Assembly (NCBI GenBank): GCA_003996215.1 | Contig: QJPP01007239.1 | Location: 310,001-374,000, forward strand | Direction of reading: 5' to 3' | Source of the DNA: Jaltomata sinuosa | Taxonomy: Eukaryota > Streptophyta > Magnoliopsida > Solanales > Solanaceae | Length of the DNA: 64,000 nucleotides | Part shown: positions 44,273 through 54,769 of the stretch, piece after piece | Numbering within the stretch: position 1 is the stretch's first letter | Layout: each line of letters starts with the position of its first letter | Program-made: the position numbers and the translations under genes | Notes under the pieces: model-generated | Told to the model about the DNA's origin: nothing | Databases searched by the model: none | Seen by the model: the letters and a program-made list of their open reading frames with translations, nothing else

Positions 44273-47200
44273 GCTTTCAAAACTTGATGCAGTTGTCTTT
44301 TTATGCTTATCAAATTCCAGATGACAGGCTTAAGCTAAAAGCAAAGACGGAAAGCAAAACAACAGAAGAAATTAGCATCACATGCCATGCCTCATACTAG
44401 CTTCCATCAAATCTATATGCTGAGCAATCCACTATAAACAAAGAATTATGCAGAAAGCATACGCATAACCAAACCCCCAACCTATCTTAATCTGGAAAAA
44501 AATATCAGTCTTGATAGTCAAGAGCACTGGACAATAAAAATGACTAGTCTTTAATCTCTTTATTCATTTACACATTCAAGTGACTGTCTATTCAATAGAG
44601 TTGCAGCAGAATATTCCTTTTACCAACTGAGCTAAGAGCTGTAACAGCTTACATATTGTCACCAAAATCCTGACAAAGAAAAAAAAAATTAAGTTGATAT
44701 CCCATAATCATTAATAAAAACCTGAATAGTGCTGATGTTTTTAGTTGTTAAAGTTATTGGGAGGCAAACTTTTATATTTTTGATAGATAGGAAACAAACC
44801 TTGTGTATCGTACACATTTGAATTCTATTAGAGCTTTGCATTCGATACTGAACATTTGCATCACTCTAATACCACCTCCTCCTTGATCAACTCACTGAAA
44901 AGGGAAAGAAAAGTATACATGAAATCTTCAAGTAAGATGAAGAGTGAGATATGTAACAAGAATACATGAATTGCTATTGAGATAAATTTCCAAAGAAAAA
45001 CTAACATCCGGATAACGTATATGTTCATGGTAGAGCAAATTATTTTAATTCCTACCTATACTAGATTTCGTGTTACAGTGTTCGCATGCGAATATAAAGA
45101 TTTTATTAGCTTTTCTTTTGGTCAAGCTGAAGATGCTTACTCGGGTTCATAGTGGCAATACACGCTACATGCTGCTCAGCAAAATTTAACAAAGGAAAAG
45201 AATTAACAAGCAAGCAAAGGGAAGTAAACAAAAACAAATAGCTACTGCAGATAAAGAATAACTTACAGCTGTCGGAGGGCCATTCATTTTAATCATTAAA
45301 GGAATTCCCATTCGATCTGTATGGTGGAGACATGAGCAACTTTTGGCCAGTACTCCCCCTTGTCAAGTTCTAGTAGTGGTTTGAGCAACGGGCAGTTTCG
45401 AATAGATAGTATAGAGAGGGAAGAGGGCATCCCTTTTACTGGAAGGGAATGGAGATTAGGGCAATCCCCGATGGCCAGCTCAGAGAGGGAGGAGGGCAGC
45501 TCTGATTCTGCAAGAGATTGGAGTTGATGGCAATCGTCGATCTCTAGACATAGAAGGGAAGTGAGGCGCCGAAGACTTTCCGTCGGTAGTGAATGGAGCT
45601 CATGATGGCCAAATAAATGTAGCTCAGAAAGAGAGGAGGGAAGCCCTTGTTCCAGCAGTGACTGAATTCGAGGTAAATTACCAATATGTAGATTTTCAAG
45701 AGAGGTGAGGCCTTTGAGAACTTGGCTGCTTAGTGTTTTCAGATTGTGTATGGTAAGCCTTCGAATAGAGCAAGGCAACTCCCAATTGTCACCAGCAAGA
45801 ATCTCTTCGTCACTGCCATCATGTTGGATCCATAACTCTCTGAGACAGGGGAGTCTCTGTAAATGCCACTCGTTTCGGCCGTTCACCAGTTTCTCGCAAT
45901 CCCTGATTTGAAGGACTTGTAAATTGAAGGGAAATCCTCCTTCAGGAAAGGACTCTATTTCTGGACAATCCCGCAGTTGCAGTGTACTAAGAGATGGAAG
46001 GAGTTCCTGCATACGTTCTGGCAGCTGCTTCAGCTTCTCGCAATTTTCAATACGCAATGACGTCATCTGGGTCCCACATGCCATCGAAAGTATTTCAAGT
46101 TTCTCACAATACAAAATATCGAGTATTTCAGTCCAAGTAGGAATCGAAAGCCTAGGAAGGTTGCGGCAACTATATACATTCAAATGGCGTGCTCTTGGGA
46201 CCAACTCAGGTGATATATCATCTATAGAATCACATTCATACAGTTCCAAATACTCGATATACATGTTAGAAATCATCTCACCAACTGACGCCTCCAATTT
46301 CAATTTAGGGCAACCAGATATGGTTATTGTCTTCAATGTACTGGGCAGATTGCTAATAGGTAAGGAGGTAAAAGAGTTCCAATGAGAAATATCTAATTCA
46401 ACAATCTGCTTCATTCCCTGAAGTTGGGATGTAAACAGTTCAGCATCATCAAAAAGAACTCCAACCTTTGGAGAACCAACAACTACAAACTCTTTTAAAC
46501 TTGAAAGTTGGATGGGTGTCTCCATATTGAGTTCAGGACAATCTGAAATTCTCAATCTTGTCAGAGAACAAAGATTTGCAGGCAACTTCCCCATCAACTT
46601 CGGACACTTTTCAATTGAAAGATTCTGAAGTGAAGGAAACTCTCCATTTCCTAGAACGTGCCATTGCTTCCACTCTGGCATCTCTGCAAATTCAAGCTCC
46701 TCAAGAGAGTTGAAAGGCTTTTTGTAGGACGAACTACCGTAGAATTCTTCCGTCACCTCTGTTATTCCATGCATCCCTCTAATGGCAAGGAATTTCAGAG
46801 AAGGAAGTTGTCCTAGTGCTGGCAAGGAAAAACAGTCCTCGCAGTTGCTAAGAGACAATTGTACTAGCAGCTTAAGAAACGAATTATCAGCTAGCCAATT
46901 TGGAAATTGTGTCCCTCTATATCCGGAGATTTGGAGTTCTTTTATGTTTGTGTGTGCGCGTAGCTCATCAAGTATGTCTCTTTCAGTTTGTGAATTATCC
47001 GCAATACTTTCACCCCACTCCAACGATAACCTTTCAACATGATTCTTGTCCCTCATGTTTGCCTTCTGAGCTTCCCTTCTATCAACCACATTTTGCAACT
47101 CTAGAATTGATAGAGATCCATACAAGTTATGCAATTCACTCAAATCTTCCATTCTCGAACCACCACGACCACCTAGAAGAAAGTTTGCTCCCACTAGCAC

Positions 47201-49665
47201 TTGGAGGCTTTTCAACTTGCTCAGATGTAGCGGCATCTTCAAGCGAGAAGTGTTGCTTATGTCAAGATGACGCAAGTTGATCAACTTCTCCATCTGCAGC
47301 GGTAGCTTCTCAAGATCATCACAAGATGACAAGAGAAGTGTCTCTAGGTTATACAATACACAAATGGAATCCGGCAACTTTTTAATCTTTGTCCGAGAAA
47401 GGTCCAAAAATCTCAGGAGTTTTAATTTGATAAACAAGGCATCGGGCAACTCCACAATCGCATAAATTGACAACGATAATGCTCTTAAGGATGTTAGACA
47501 TGGCAACATCTCATGCAGCACCCTCTTGCTTAGCTGAGGTTGATAAAGTCCTTGGATATTGATTGGAAGCATTGTCCTCAACTGCTTTGATTCGGAGAGT
47601 GGTTTCAATTTCTCAAAGTCACCACCATATCCCATTGAATAGGACATGTGCCGACTTTGTTCCAACATATGAGATCCTTCGTTCTCTTCCAACCTAATAC
47701 AAAGATTTGAAGATGCAATTTGAGCCAAATCATTGACAAGGTCATGCATTACGAATTCCTCTACATCTCTTTTAGAAGACTTTGGGACCAGTTCGAACAG
47801 TGATCTTGATCTCAACTCGAGAAAGTATTGTTTACCTGAATGAAACTGCTGTACAAGACCATTAGCAATCCACAGGTGAATAACTTGGTCTTTGCAAAAT
47901 TGATAATCTTTGGGATATATTGCACAATAAGCAAAACATTGCTTCAAATGTGCAGGAAGATCATTGTAGCTCAACATCAATGCTGGTAAGATGTCATTCG
48001 AACAACTTGGCAGCTCCCATATGTCACTACTTAAAATGTCTCTCCACTCATCCACCTCTGATTTGGAGCGTAAAATACCAGCAAGTGCCTTTAGAGCTAG
48101 AGGCAATCCTTTGCACTTGTCTGCAATTTGTTTTCCAACCTCTTCAAGTTCCGGATGTTCCTCAGGATCCCTGTTTTCTAATGAATGTCGTTTAAATAGA
48201 GCCCAAGAGACTTCATCAGACAGAGTCCCCACGTTGATTGCCCCACGACCCATCAGCAAGGCAACACTCTCTTTACGTGTAGTTACAATGATCTTACTTC
48301 CCATATCTCCTTGTACAAAAAGATTTCTCAAGTCATCCCACTCATTATACTTATCATTCCACACGTCATCAAGGACAACGAGAAACCTTTTTCCATTTAG
48401 GCTTTCCTTCAATTTGACTTGTAGTTGATTAAGATTGTTGTCATCCTTCAAGTCAAATGAGCCAATTTCTTGAAGCAACCCTTTTGTTATTCTGAGAGCA
48501 TCGTATGGTTCAGACACACAAAACCAAGCTTTCAAATCAAAATGGTCTTTCACCTTCTCATCATTGTAAACCGCTTTAGCAAGTGTTGTCTTGCCCACGC
48601 CCCCCATTCCAACAATAGGGACAACAGTCAGATTTTTTTCATTCGCATCCTTAGACAATAAACGGTCAATCAAATCCTCTATTTCGTTCTGCCTTCCAAG
48701 GATATCAGTTTCATCAACCAAAGAAGTTGAAGGTGTTCTAGTTTCTTGTTTAGTCGAACCAAAATGCTCCTTTAAGCCAAGGAGACCAATTTGCTTTTGC
48801 AAATCCTCCAATGTTTCAATGGTGTCTTCCAACTTCTCCTTTATGTTAAGAAAAAAATCATCACTCAAGCACAGGTTGAGGTCACTTACTTGCTGGTTGC
48901 TTGTTTCTGCAAGATTTTGATGCTGACTCTCCACCTTAAGCCTCAAAGCCTCATAATTGACTTCTTCTATTAAGTTTTCAGCACCGTCCACAGTATCTCG
49001 AAGCTCATTAAGCCACTGGCTCACAAATCGATTTGATGCCTGCTTATTCTCTGCATCACTTAGCACAGCTTGAAGACCAGGCAAAGTCATCCTCAGCTTC
49101 TTTAAGAGCCGAACATCATGCTTATGCTTCTGAAACATCTTGAGCAGATCACCATGAGGAGCAAGCCTATCAAAGAGAACATTCAAAGCTGAAGAGAGAA
49201 ATGCACCACCAACTGCTAAGCCAATCTCCATTTCTGAAATCTGCAAAGCAAAACTAGAAACCACAAAATGATTTTAAGAATTTTAAGAAGATAAATGTTT
49301 CTAACTTCAAATAGTCTTTATTTCACCTGTTGAATGATAAGGGTAATTTGCAAACAAGGATGATCAGTGATCTCTTTGTTTTGCTAGTGGTCTTACTTGT
49401 AATTGGTACAACTATAGTTTTCTACAGTCTACAGCTGACAGCAATAGAAGAAAAAAGAATCAAAACTGTCCTTTTTTCTCTTTTCCAAAAGTATTGACTT
49501 TTCACCCAACAAGAAGACAAAGACTTCATAATGGAGTCTGGTTTCAATTGAATAATTGAGTTAAGAGAGGAAGGGTAATTGGGGACTGAAAAACAAAATG
49601 ATAAGCTCAATTTTCCACGGCTCATTGTAGAGCTTAATTGGGCCTACCATGTCATGAATATGTTT
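44273..49665. repeat. Segmental duplication unit A, copy 2 (contains NLR2)
   Basis: Counterpart of 37378-42505. It retains about 300 bp (44424-44723) missing from copy 1. Past about 49665 similarity continues only with the third, degraded unit near 50525-51010. Confidence 0.9.
45296..49231 (-). CDS. CC-NBS-LRR disease resistance protein (I2/R3a type), NLR2, intact
   Basis: Uninterrupted frame of 1311 residues from ATG 49231 (MEIGLAVGG), the usual start of this family; eleven upstream in-frame codons (MVSSFALQIS...) span a likely 5'-UTR intron acceptor TTTGCAG and are probably not translated. Domains: Rx-type coiled coil to about 170; NB-ARC with P-loop GMGGVGKTT (208-216), kinase-2 LVVLDDVW (284-291), RNBS-B IIVTTR, GLPLA (375-379), CFAYCAIYPKDYQF, and MHD (495-497); then more than 20 irregular LRRs to the C-terminus. 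All nucleotide-binding motifs look intact. Such proteins act as cytosolic or nuclear immune receptors whose LRR recognises pathogen effectors; known members confer Fusarium or late-blight resistance, but specificity cannot be predicted. The C-terminal tail (TIQIEWEFL) differs from NLR1. Confidence 0.95.
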   Translation of the reverse strand: MEIGLAVGGAFLSSALNVLFDRLAPHGDLLKMFQKHKHDVRLLKKLRMTLPGLQAVLSDAENKQASNRFVSQWLNELRDTVDGAENLIEEVNYEALRLKVESQHQNLAETSNQQVSDLNLCLSDDFFLNIKEKLEDTIETLEDLQKQIGLLGLKEHFGSTKQETRTPSTSLVDETDILGRQNEIEDLIDRLLSKDANEKNLTVVPIVGMGGVGKTTLAKAVYNDEKVKDHFDLKAWFCVSEPYDALRITKGLLQEIGSFDLKDDNNLNQLQVKLKESLNGKRFLVVLDDVWNDKYNEWDDLRNLFVQGDMGSKIIVTTRKESVALLMGRGAINVGTLSDEVSWALFKRHSLENRDPEEHPELEEVGKQIADKCKGLPLALKALAGILRSKSEVDEWRDILSSDIWELPSCSNDILPALMLSYNDLPAHLKQCFAYCAIYPKDYQFCKDQVIHLWIANGLVQQFHSGKQYFLELRSRSLFELVPKSSKRDVEEFVMHDLVNDLAQIASSNLCIRLEENEGSHMLEQSRHMSYSMGYGGDFEKLKPLSESKQLRTMLPINIQGLYQPQLSKRVLHEMLPCLTSLRALSLSIYAIVELPDALFIKLKLLRFLDLSRTKIKKLPDSICVLYNLETLLLSSCDDLEKLPLQMEKLINLRHLDISNTSRLKMPLHLSKLKSLQVLVGANFLLGGRGGSRMEDLSELHNLYGSLSILELQNVVDRREAQKANMRDKNHVERLSLEWGESIADNSQTERDILDELRAHTNIKELQISGYRGTQFPNWLADNSFLKLLVQLSLSNCEDCFSLPALGQLPSLKFLAIRGMHGITEVTEEFYGSSSYKKPFNSLEELEFAEMPEWKQWHVLGNGEFPSLQNLSIEKCPKLMGKLPANLCSLTRLRISDCPELNMETPIQLSSLKEFVVVGSPKVGVLFDDAELFTSQLQGMKQIVELDISHWNSFTSLPISNLPSTLKTITISGCPKLKLEASVGEMISNMYIEYLELYECDSIDDISPELVPRARHLNVYSCRNLPRLSIPTWTEILDILYCEKLEILSMACGTQMTSLRIENCEKLKQLPERMQELLPSLSTLQLRDCPEIESFPEGGFPFNLQVLQIRDCEKLVNGRNEWHLQRLPCLRELWIQHDGSDEEILAGDNWELPCSIRRLTIHNLKTLSSQVLKGLTSLENLHIGNLPRIQSLLEQGLPSSLSELHLFGHHELHSLPTESLRRLTSLLCLEIDDCHQLQSLAESELPSSLSELAIGDCPNLHSLPVKGMPSSLSILSIRNCPLLKPLLELDKGEYWPKVAHVSTIQIEWEFL

Positions 49666-50224
49666 TAGAACTGTGAAGAATTGGAATCTGTTAAATTATT
49701 GTTGAAGCTTGAATGATACTCTACATTCTTGTAACAAACTGTTCTACAAAATTATTTTCTTGCAATAATAGGAAATTAAAGTAATGGTGGCTAACTATCT
49801 TTATTGATCCACTGTGTATTGTAGCTCAGTGTTTAGTGACAGTTCCTTGAAAAACACGTTGACGGTTCTAGTATGTGTTTGAAGAGATAATAATATGTAA
49901 TTATAATAACCTCAGGTGTCTTAAACAGGCATTACTCTATCTTGACAAAGTCTACAGTAATTATGAAAGGTGTGTTAGCAAAAACCACAAATGTGTTGTA
50001 GTTTCTTACAAGACAATAGACATTTTCTAAATTTTGCTAGAGATAAGGATAAGTGAAGATAGTGGTGAAGATGTTCTCTGCAACTGCAGATCATTCATTA
50101 CAACGTTTGTCTTGCTTTGTATAGTTGGCAGTCGTAGAAAAGAAAAGGACATCATCATTTTAAAATCCTTTTCTTTACTCAAAAAATGAAATTAATAGTT
50201 CTAAGAATAGGCAAAATGAGCTTC
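49666..50224. other. Upstream region of NLR2
   Basis: AT-rich; no coding signal or clear repeat. It likely includes promoter sequence for NLR2 further from the gene. Confidence 0.35.
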
Positions 50225-50330
50225 GAAATGCTTGCATTAGGGTAGATTGTCTACATCACACATGCGGCCCTTCCCCGGACCCTGTGTGAACAAGGGATGC
50301 CTTGTGCACCGGGCTTTCCTTTAAGAATAG
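50225..50330 (-). mobile_element. SINE-like dispersed repeat fragment, minus orientation
   Basis: On the minus strand it reads AAAGCCCGGTGCACAAGGCA, CAGGGTCCGGGGAAGGGCCG and GTAGACAATCTACCCTAATG, the head of the repeat type also found at 16925. Confidence 0.6.
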
Positions 50331-50524
50331 GTTACGTCGCCGAGTGTCGGTCACGGCCTATGAGATTTGTATCATGAGACTAAATAGTACTAGCACATTT
50401 TGCCTCATGATTTTCGAGTTAGTATCACCAAACATGAAAGGGGTTAAAACACGTAACTATTTATTTATAAAATTAATTTTAGCACTTAAAAGTGCTTATC
50501 AGCTCTTTTTTATGCTTATGCTTC

Positions 50525-50660
50525 ATACACATCTTAAGCAGAGTCTACAACATCTCGAAGCTCATTAAGCACAGCTTGAAGGCCAAGCAAAGTCATCTGC
50601 ACTTTCTTTAAGAGCCGAACATCATGCTTATGCTTCTGAAACATCTTGAGCAAAACAGGA
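50525..50660 (-). pseudogene. 5' stub of a third NLR (coiled-coil fragment)
   Basis: The minus strand encodes LKMFQKHKHDVRLLKK, VQMTLLGLQAVL, NELRDVVDSA and then a stop. Compared with NLR2 the first ~30 codons are deleted from the acceptor region up to LKMFQK, and the segment between AVL and NELRD is missing in frame. NB-ARC and LRR parts are absent. Upstream sequence to about 51010 (including CCTACCATATCATGAGTATG) also matches the NLR1/NLR2 5' flanks. Confidence 0.85.
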
Positions 50661-51010
50661 AACCACAAAATGGTCAAGAATTTTGAGAAGATTAGTGTTT
50701 TTGTCTCAAAATAGCCTTAGTTTTACACTGATGTGAATACAAGAATGATCAGAGTATATCAACTGTGTGCTTCAACTAAAGTTTCTTAGAAATAAAAGTA
50801 AAACTGTCCTCTTTTTCTCTTTTCAAAAAGTATGACTCAAAAAAACAAACACTAATTGAATAATTGATGCAATAGAGGAAGGTATCTTTTGCTTTTTGTC
50901 TATTCATTACTTTTTCTTTATGTACTTTTCCATTTTTCAACAGCTCATTGTAGTGCTTAGTTGGGCCTACCATATCATGAGTATGTTTTAGAATTGTGAA
51001 GAACTGGAAT

Positions 51011-52707
51011 CTGTTCAATTTTTCTTTTCTCTCTGGTATTATTTTTTCTATGTTCAAGGTCCATGTACAACTCTGTCCCAATTGATGAACCGACAACCAC
51101 CTTGCTGGATCCACAGTTTATTGTTCTTTCAAATCGAGAAAAGAAAAATCAAATAGATATCAAAATACCTTTTCTCCATGTTAGCATAACAAACTAACAA
51201 GAAATTGCAGAAAGAGTAAATGAGGATGCTTGATTCCAGAAGAACACATAACATGTAAGAAGCAGAGACACTTGTGCTCTACGTATTACAAACATGGCTT
51301 TACAATATTCAACCATCATCATCACAAACAGAAAACCAAAAAACTTTTCTGAAAACAAAGGTAATATGACAACTCTTGAAGGAATTGAACCACCAATAGT
51401 AGAGGCTAATATTATTAAAATTTCCTCAACAAAATTTTTCTGGTTCTTCTTTTTGTTCTTTTTTTTTTAATTGGGAGCGGAGTTGGGGGGCTTCGAATTC
51501 TTGCTACTTATGATAAATAACATGTTGCACAAAAGTTAGGATTCAAAAGTATGACATAACAATATTCTTGGAAACCTTTCAAATTCCTGAAATAAAATTT
51601 ATAGAAGTATGACTAAATCATTATTTTGTACTTAAATAATTGAACAGTTTTGACGAAGCACTTGATCAAGTTTTTTTCCTCAAAAGAATCACCATAACAG
51701 AACATAAAATACCGAAAAGACGAATATTGTGGTGTTCACAACATACGGTTTTCTAAGAGAGACACTCAAATTTGTTCTAATACATATGGGATATTGTACA
51801 TTTCGCCAGTAGAAAACTATATGAGAGAAGAAATTTTTTTCATACATGAGCTTGTCTTCAGCCTTCTTGTCCTTTGACAGAAGCTACCAAAGAAAGGGCA
51901 ATAAGACATCAAGCAGAAATTTTTGTATATAAATTCAAAGAAAAAATTAGTAACACAAATTCAAAGAAAGATTAAAAAACGAAGGATTTCTTTCTATTGC
52001 ATTCAGCATAGGAAAGATGATGATTGTTCTGAGATTCGCAAATCAACACTTAACGATAATTGACTGATACAGAGTTTAAGAAATACAGGAAGACCTTAAC
52101 ACATAGGCTGAATAGACTTAAAGATCCCTGCTGCTATCTTCTGGTCCATATGGAATGAGAGGAATAGGAGGTGTTTTGATGGAATCTCAACTTGAAATCA
52201 CTCCCTCAAAACAAAGTGCTTACTTTATCTTTTTTGCTGGACGAATATGACTACTGTAATTAGCACTGATCAGTTGTTGGATTTTGTTAGTTCCCTTGTC
52301 TTAGATCGACACTGAAAGGGGATCCATTAGTTCTTATGCTTTTTCCTTTCCTTGTAAGTATGCATCTTCTTGATGCTCTTTTGTGAATGAAACATCTTAC
52401 TTTATCAAAAAAAAACGTTTATATTAAGTAGGTCCAAACAAGTCATTTCATTAAGGGTAAAATTCGGATGTTAATTCCAAATTGTTTCAAAATAGAGAAA
52501 GGTACAATTGGATAGACTAAAATAGAAATGTCTCGCATAAAATGGGGCAGGGGGAGTAATTGACAAATACCCTTGTCAATGTTTGATGATCATGCAAAAG
52601 AAAGAATGGACGAATTAAAACTGATAGGCAAGATAGGACAATGATACTCAAAATCAAGATGAGAATGAGAAAGATCAGACATCTAAATGGAACATACCAT
52701 TGAATCG
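51011..52707. other. Spacer between the NLR stub and unit B copy 2
   Basis: Unlike units A and B. It contains a LINE 3' end (52100-52418). No gene otherwise. Confidence 0.4.
52100..52418 (+). mobile_element. LINE 3'-end fragment
   Basis: The plus strand encodes IPAAIFWSIWNERNRRCFDG, the RT zinc-binding type end of plant LINE ORF2, then a stop-rich tail and a terminal ATCAAAAAAAAA poly-A. Confidence 0.8.
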
Positions 52708-52778
52708 TCGCACCGATTATGTAATAAGACCAAAAAAGCACACTTGATTTTAGGTAGTTACTACGGACAACTGAATAT

Positions 52779-52894
52779 CACCTTGATGTAGATGTTTTAA
52801 GCTGCTCTTTCCTCCTCACTTAGCACCTTGCCACTGTTGGAAAGCCTACGAGAAATATACCTGGAAGCTTCCAATCCCTCGCTGCCATCACAGT
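52779..52894 (-). pseudogene. IF1-like exon remnant, copy 2
   Basis: The same frame as copy 1: SRYISRRLSNSGKVLSEEER, AA, TAA (52799-52797), NIYIK. The identical stop shows the lesion predates the duplication. Confidence 0.6.
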
Positions 52895-53567
52895 TTTGTC
52901 TCTAAAGCCTTCCGGAAGCTGAAACACTCATCAAATCAACTGATATACATTGATGTTAATGGATGTACAGAGCAAGTATACAAAAACTTCTCTCTTTTTT
53001 TTAGAAAGAAGAGTTCAAAGAATTGAGTAAAGGTGTCCTTTTTCCCCTTTTCCTAGTTTAGGCCTCCATACTCAACAATTTCTATCATTGCTAATTGATA
53101 ACTTGCAACATACATACAAATATCAATTTTCACAAGATAGCGGAGCACGAGAGGAAAGGTGCTTCCATTATGACGAAGGCGATTTTACTCCCATAAAATG
53201 TTCATATTGGCATACTACATATCAAATAGGAAAGGATTCACACAGTATTACATCTCAGTGTAAAAGGCAAAAGCAGAAGAGAGCAAGTGCCAGCACACGT
53301 TTTATTAAGTATGTATATATAATGCAAAAACAAAAACTACATGGACAATGAATTGAAATAACTATAGGTTTTGTTCTAGTTTGCTTTGTCAATCTAGAGA
53401 AGATTCATGACTATTTTCATTTTTGCACCGTCATAAGTCATAAATCAACTATCACCCAACATCTACCGAAGACAGTATTACAGATTTCAATGTTGATAAC
53501 AGATGAGCAGGACATAAAATGGAAACAGGCCAACTTCCTAATTCTATTATGTTGTGCAAAAACCTCC

Positions 53568-53750
53568 TTAATCGTTAGCACTATCCTCGCCTTCAGAGTT
53601 TTCTTCTCCGGCTTGTTCATCTTGTGTTTCCATTTTCTATCAGATGCTCTTTCCCATTTTCAGCAGGTTGATCTTTCCGCTTAGCCTTTTAGCTATATTC
53701 ATTAGTTGGCGATGATCCTGACTTCCTTTTAGATTTGCTTTGTCTGAACT
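53568..53750 (-). pseudogene. Unrecognised gene remnant, copy 2
   Basis: Carries the same in-frame TAA after TNEYS and the same frame change before DEQAGEENSEGEDSAND as the copy at 43446-43628. Confidence 0.5.
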
Positions 53751-53954
53751 CTGTGAAAAGGAAAGAACAAAGAAAAAATATAAATGAGTTCACCAAACGC
53801 TGAAATATCTCTGGAGAAGAATTATGTAGGAGTATCATAGTGCCTTAATTTGGACTAGATAACTCAAACAACATAGTGGACACTGAGATTAAGTTTGGAC
53901 TCCACAACTACAACCACATAAAGCAAATATAGTGCTTGTTATCATAAAGATATA

Positions 53955-54050
53955 CAACAACATACAGTCTGAGGAGGTTGGTGAGTACGCAACCTAATTA
54001 CCCTTGCTTTATGAAGGTAGAGAGGTTGTTTCCACTGGCTCAAGTAAAGC
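53955..54050 (+). repeat. ACAACA-headed dispersed repeat in unit B copy 2, internally deleted
   Basis: ATACAACAACATACAGTCTG replaces the longer head of copy 1; the tail GTACGCAACC and GTAGAGAGGTTGTTTCC remain. Confidence 0.7.
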
Positions 54051-54517
54051 ATATCAAAATCAACTATGAAAAGAAAATACAGTGAAGCAAGTCATGCTGA
54101 TCATGGAGATATACCATTAACCAAAAAATAATCACACGCATACACGCATCAAAGCAAGTCATATTGGCATTGGATTCTGAATGTACACCAGAGATATAAA
54201 CACATATGATGAGCTAATGATATATGTTTAACGAGTCCGAAGCATGTCAGACGAGGACATTTCACTTACATAGGACGGGCAAATTTCTAATTTTACTTTT
54301 TTCCAAGCATACTAAACGCGTTGGCATTGATGATGCTAAAAGCCATCACATTGAGCAATACAAAGCAGCGATTTTTGCTTCATGGTTGAAATCATGCACT
54401 TCATAGAAGAAAAACATAAGAACTATCTAAAACACCCTAAAACTAAACACTGAAAATTCAAATTAATAGCATAGAAAAAAAAAACGAATATAATTTTAAA
54501 AAATTATATGTATAAAG

Positions 54518-54769
54518 CATGCTTCTATGGCACCAAAATGTGTGCGCCTAGTGGTCAATAAAGTCGGTTAAAGAACCATGAGGTCTCAGGTTCAAATCCC
54601 AGCGGAGACAAAAAAACACTAGGTGATTCTTCGCATGTGTTCTAGTTTGGTGGACAGAGTTATCTGGTACCTCTTGCAGGTGGGAGGTCGCAGATATCTC
54701 ATGGATTTAGTCGAGGTGTACGAAAGTTGTCTTGGACACCACGGTCATTAAAAAAAACATGCTTCTATG
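54518..54769 (+). mobile_element. Complete SINE (TS/SolS type) with 12-bp target-site duplication
   Basis: The body is 54530-54757: an A-box-like GCCTAGTGGTCAATAAAGT, a B box GGTTCAAATCCC, a middle CACTAGGTGATTCTTCGCAT, the GGTGGGAGGTCGCAG motif, GTCGAGGTGTACG, GGACACCACGGTCATT and an A tail. CATGCTTCTATG flanks it exactly at 54518-54529 and 54758-54769. Both ends and the duplication are intact, so this is the reference copy for the other fragments here. Confidence 0.92.

Larger units (their letters stand above)
52708..54376. repeat. Segmental duplication unit B, copy 2
   Basis: Counterpart of 42588-44272 with scattered substitutions and small indels. To the right it is followed by unrelated sequence, whereas copy 1 continues into unit A. 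Confidence 0.9.

Noticed and set aside
44119..44400. 93-codon frame spanning the unit B to unit A junction
   Set aside because: The copy at 54224 diverges at the junction and stops early; no domain, so not a gene.
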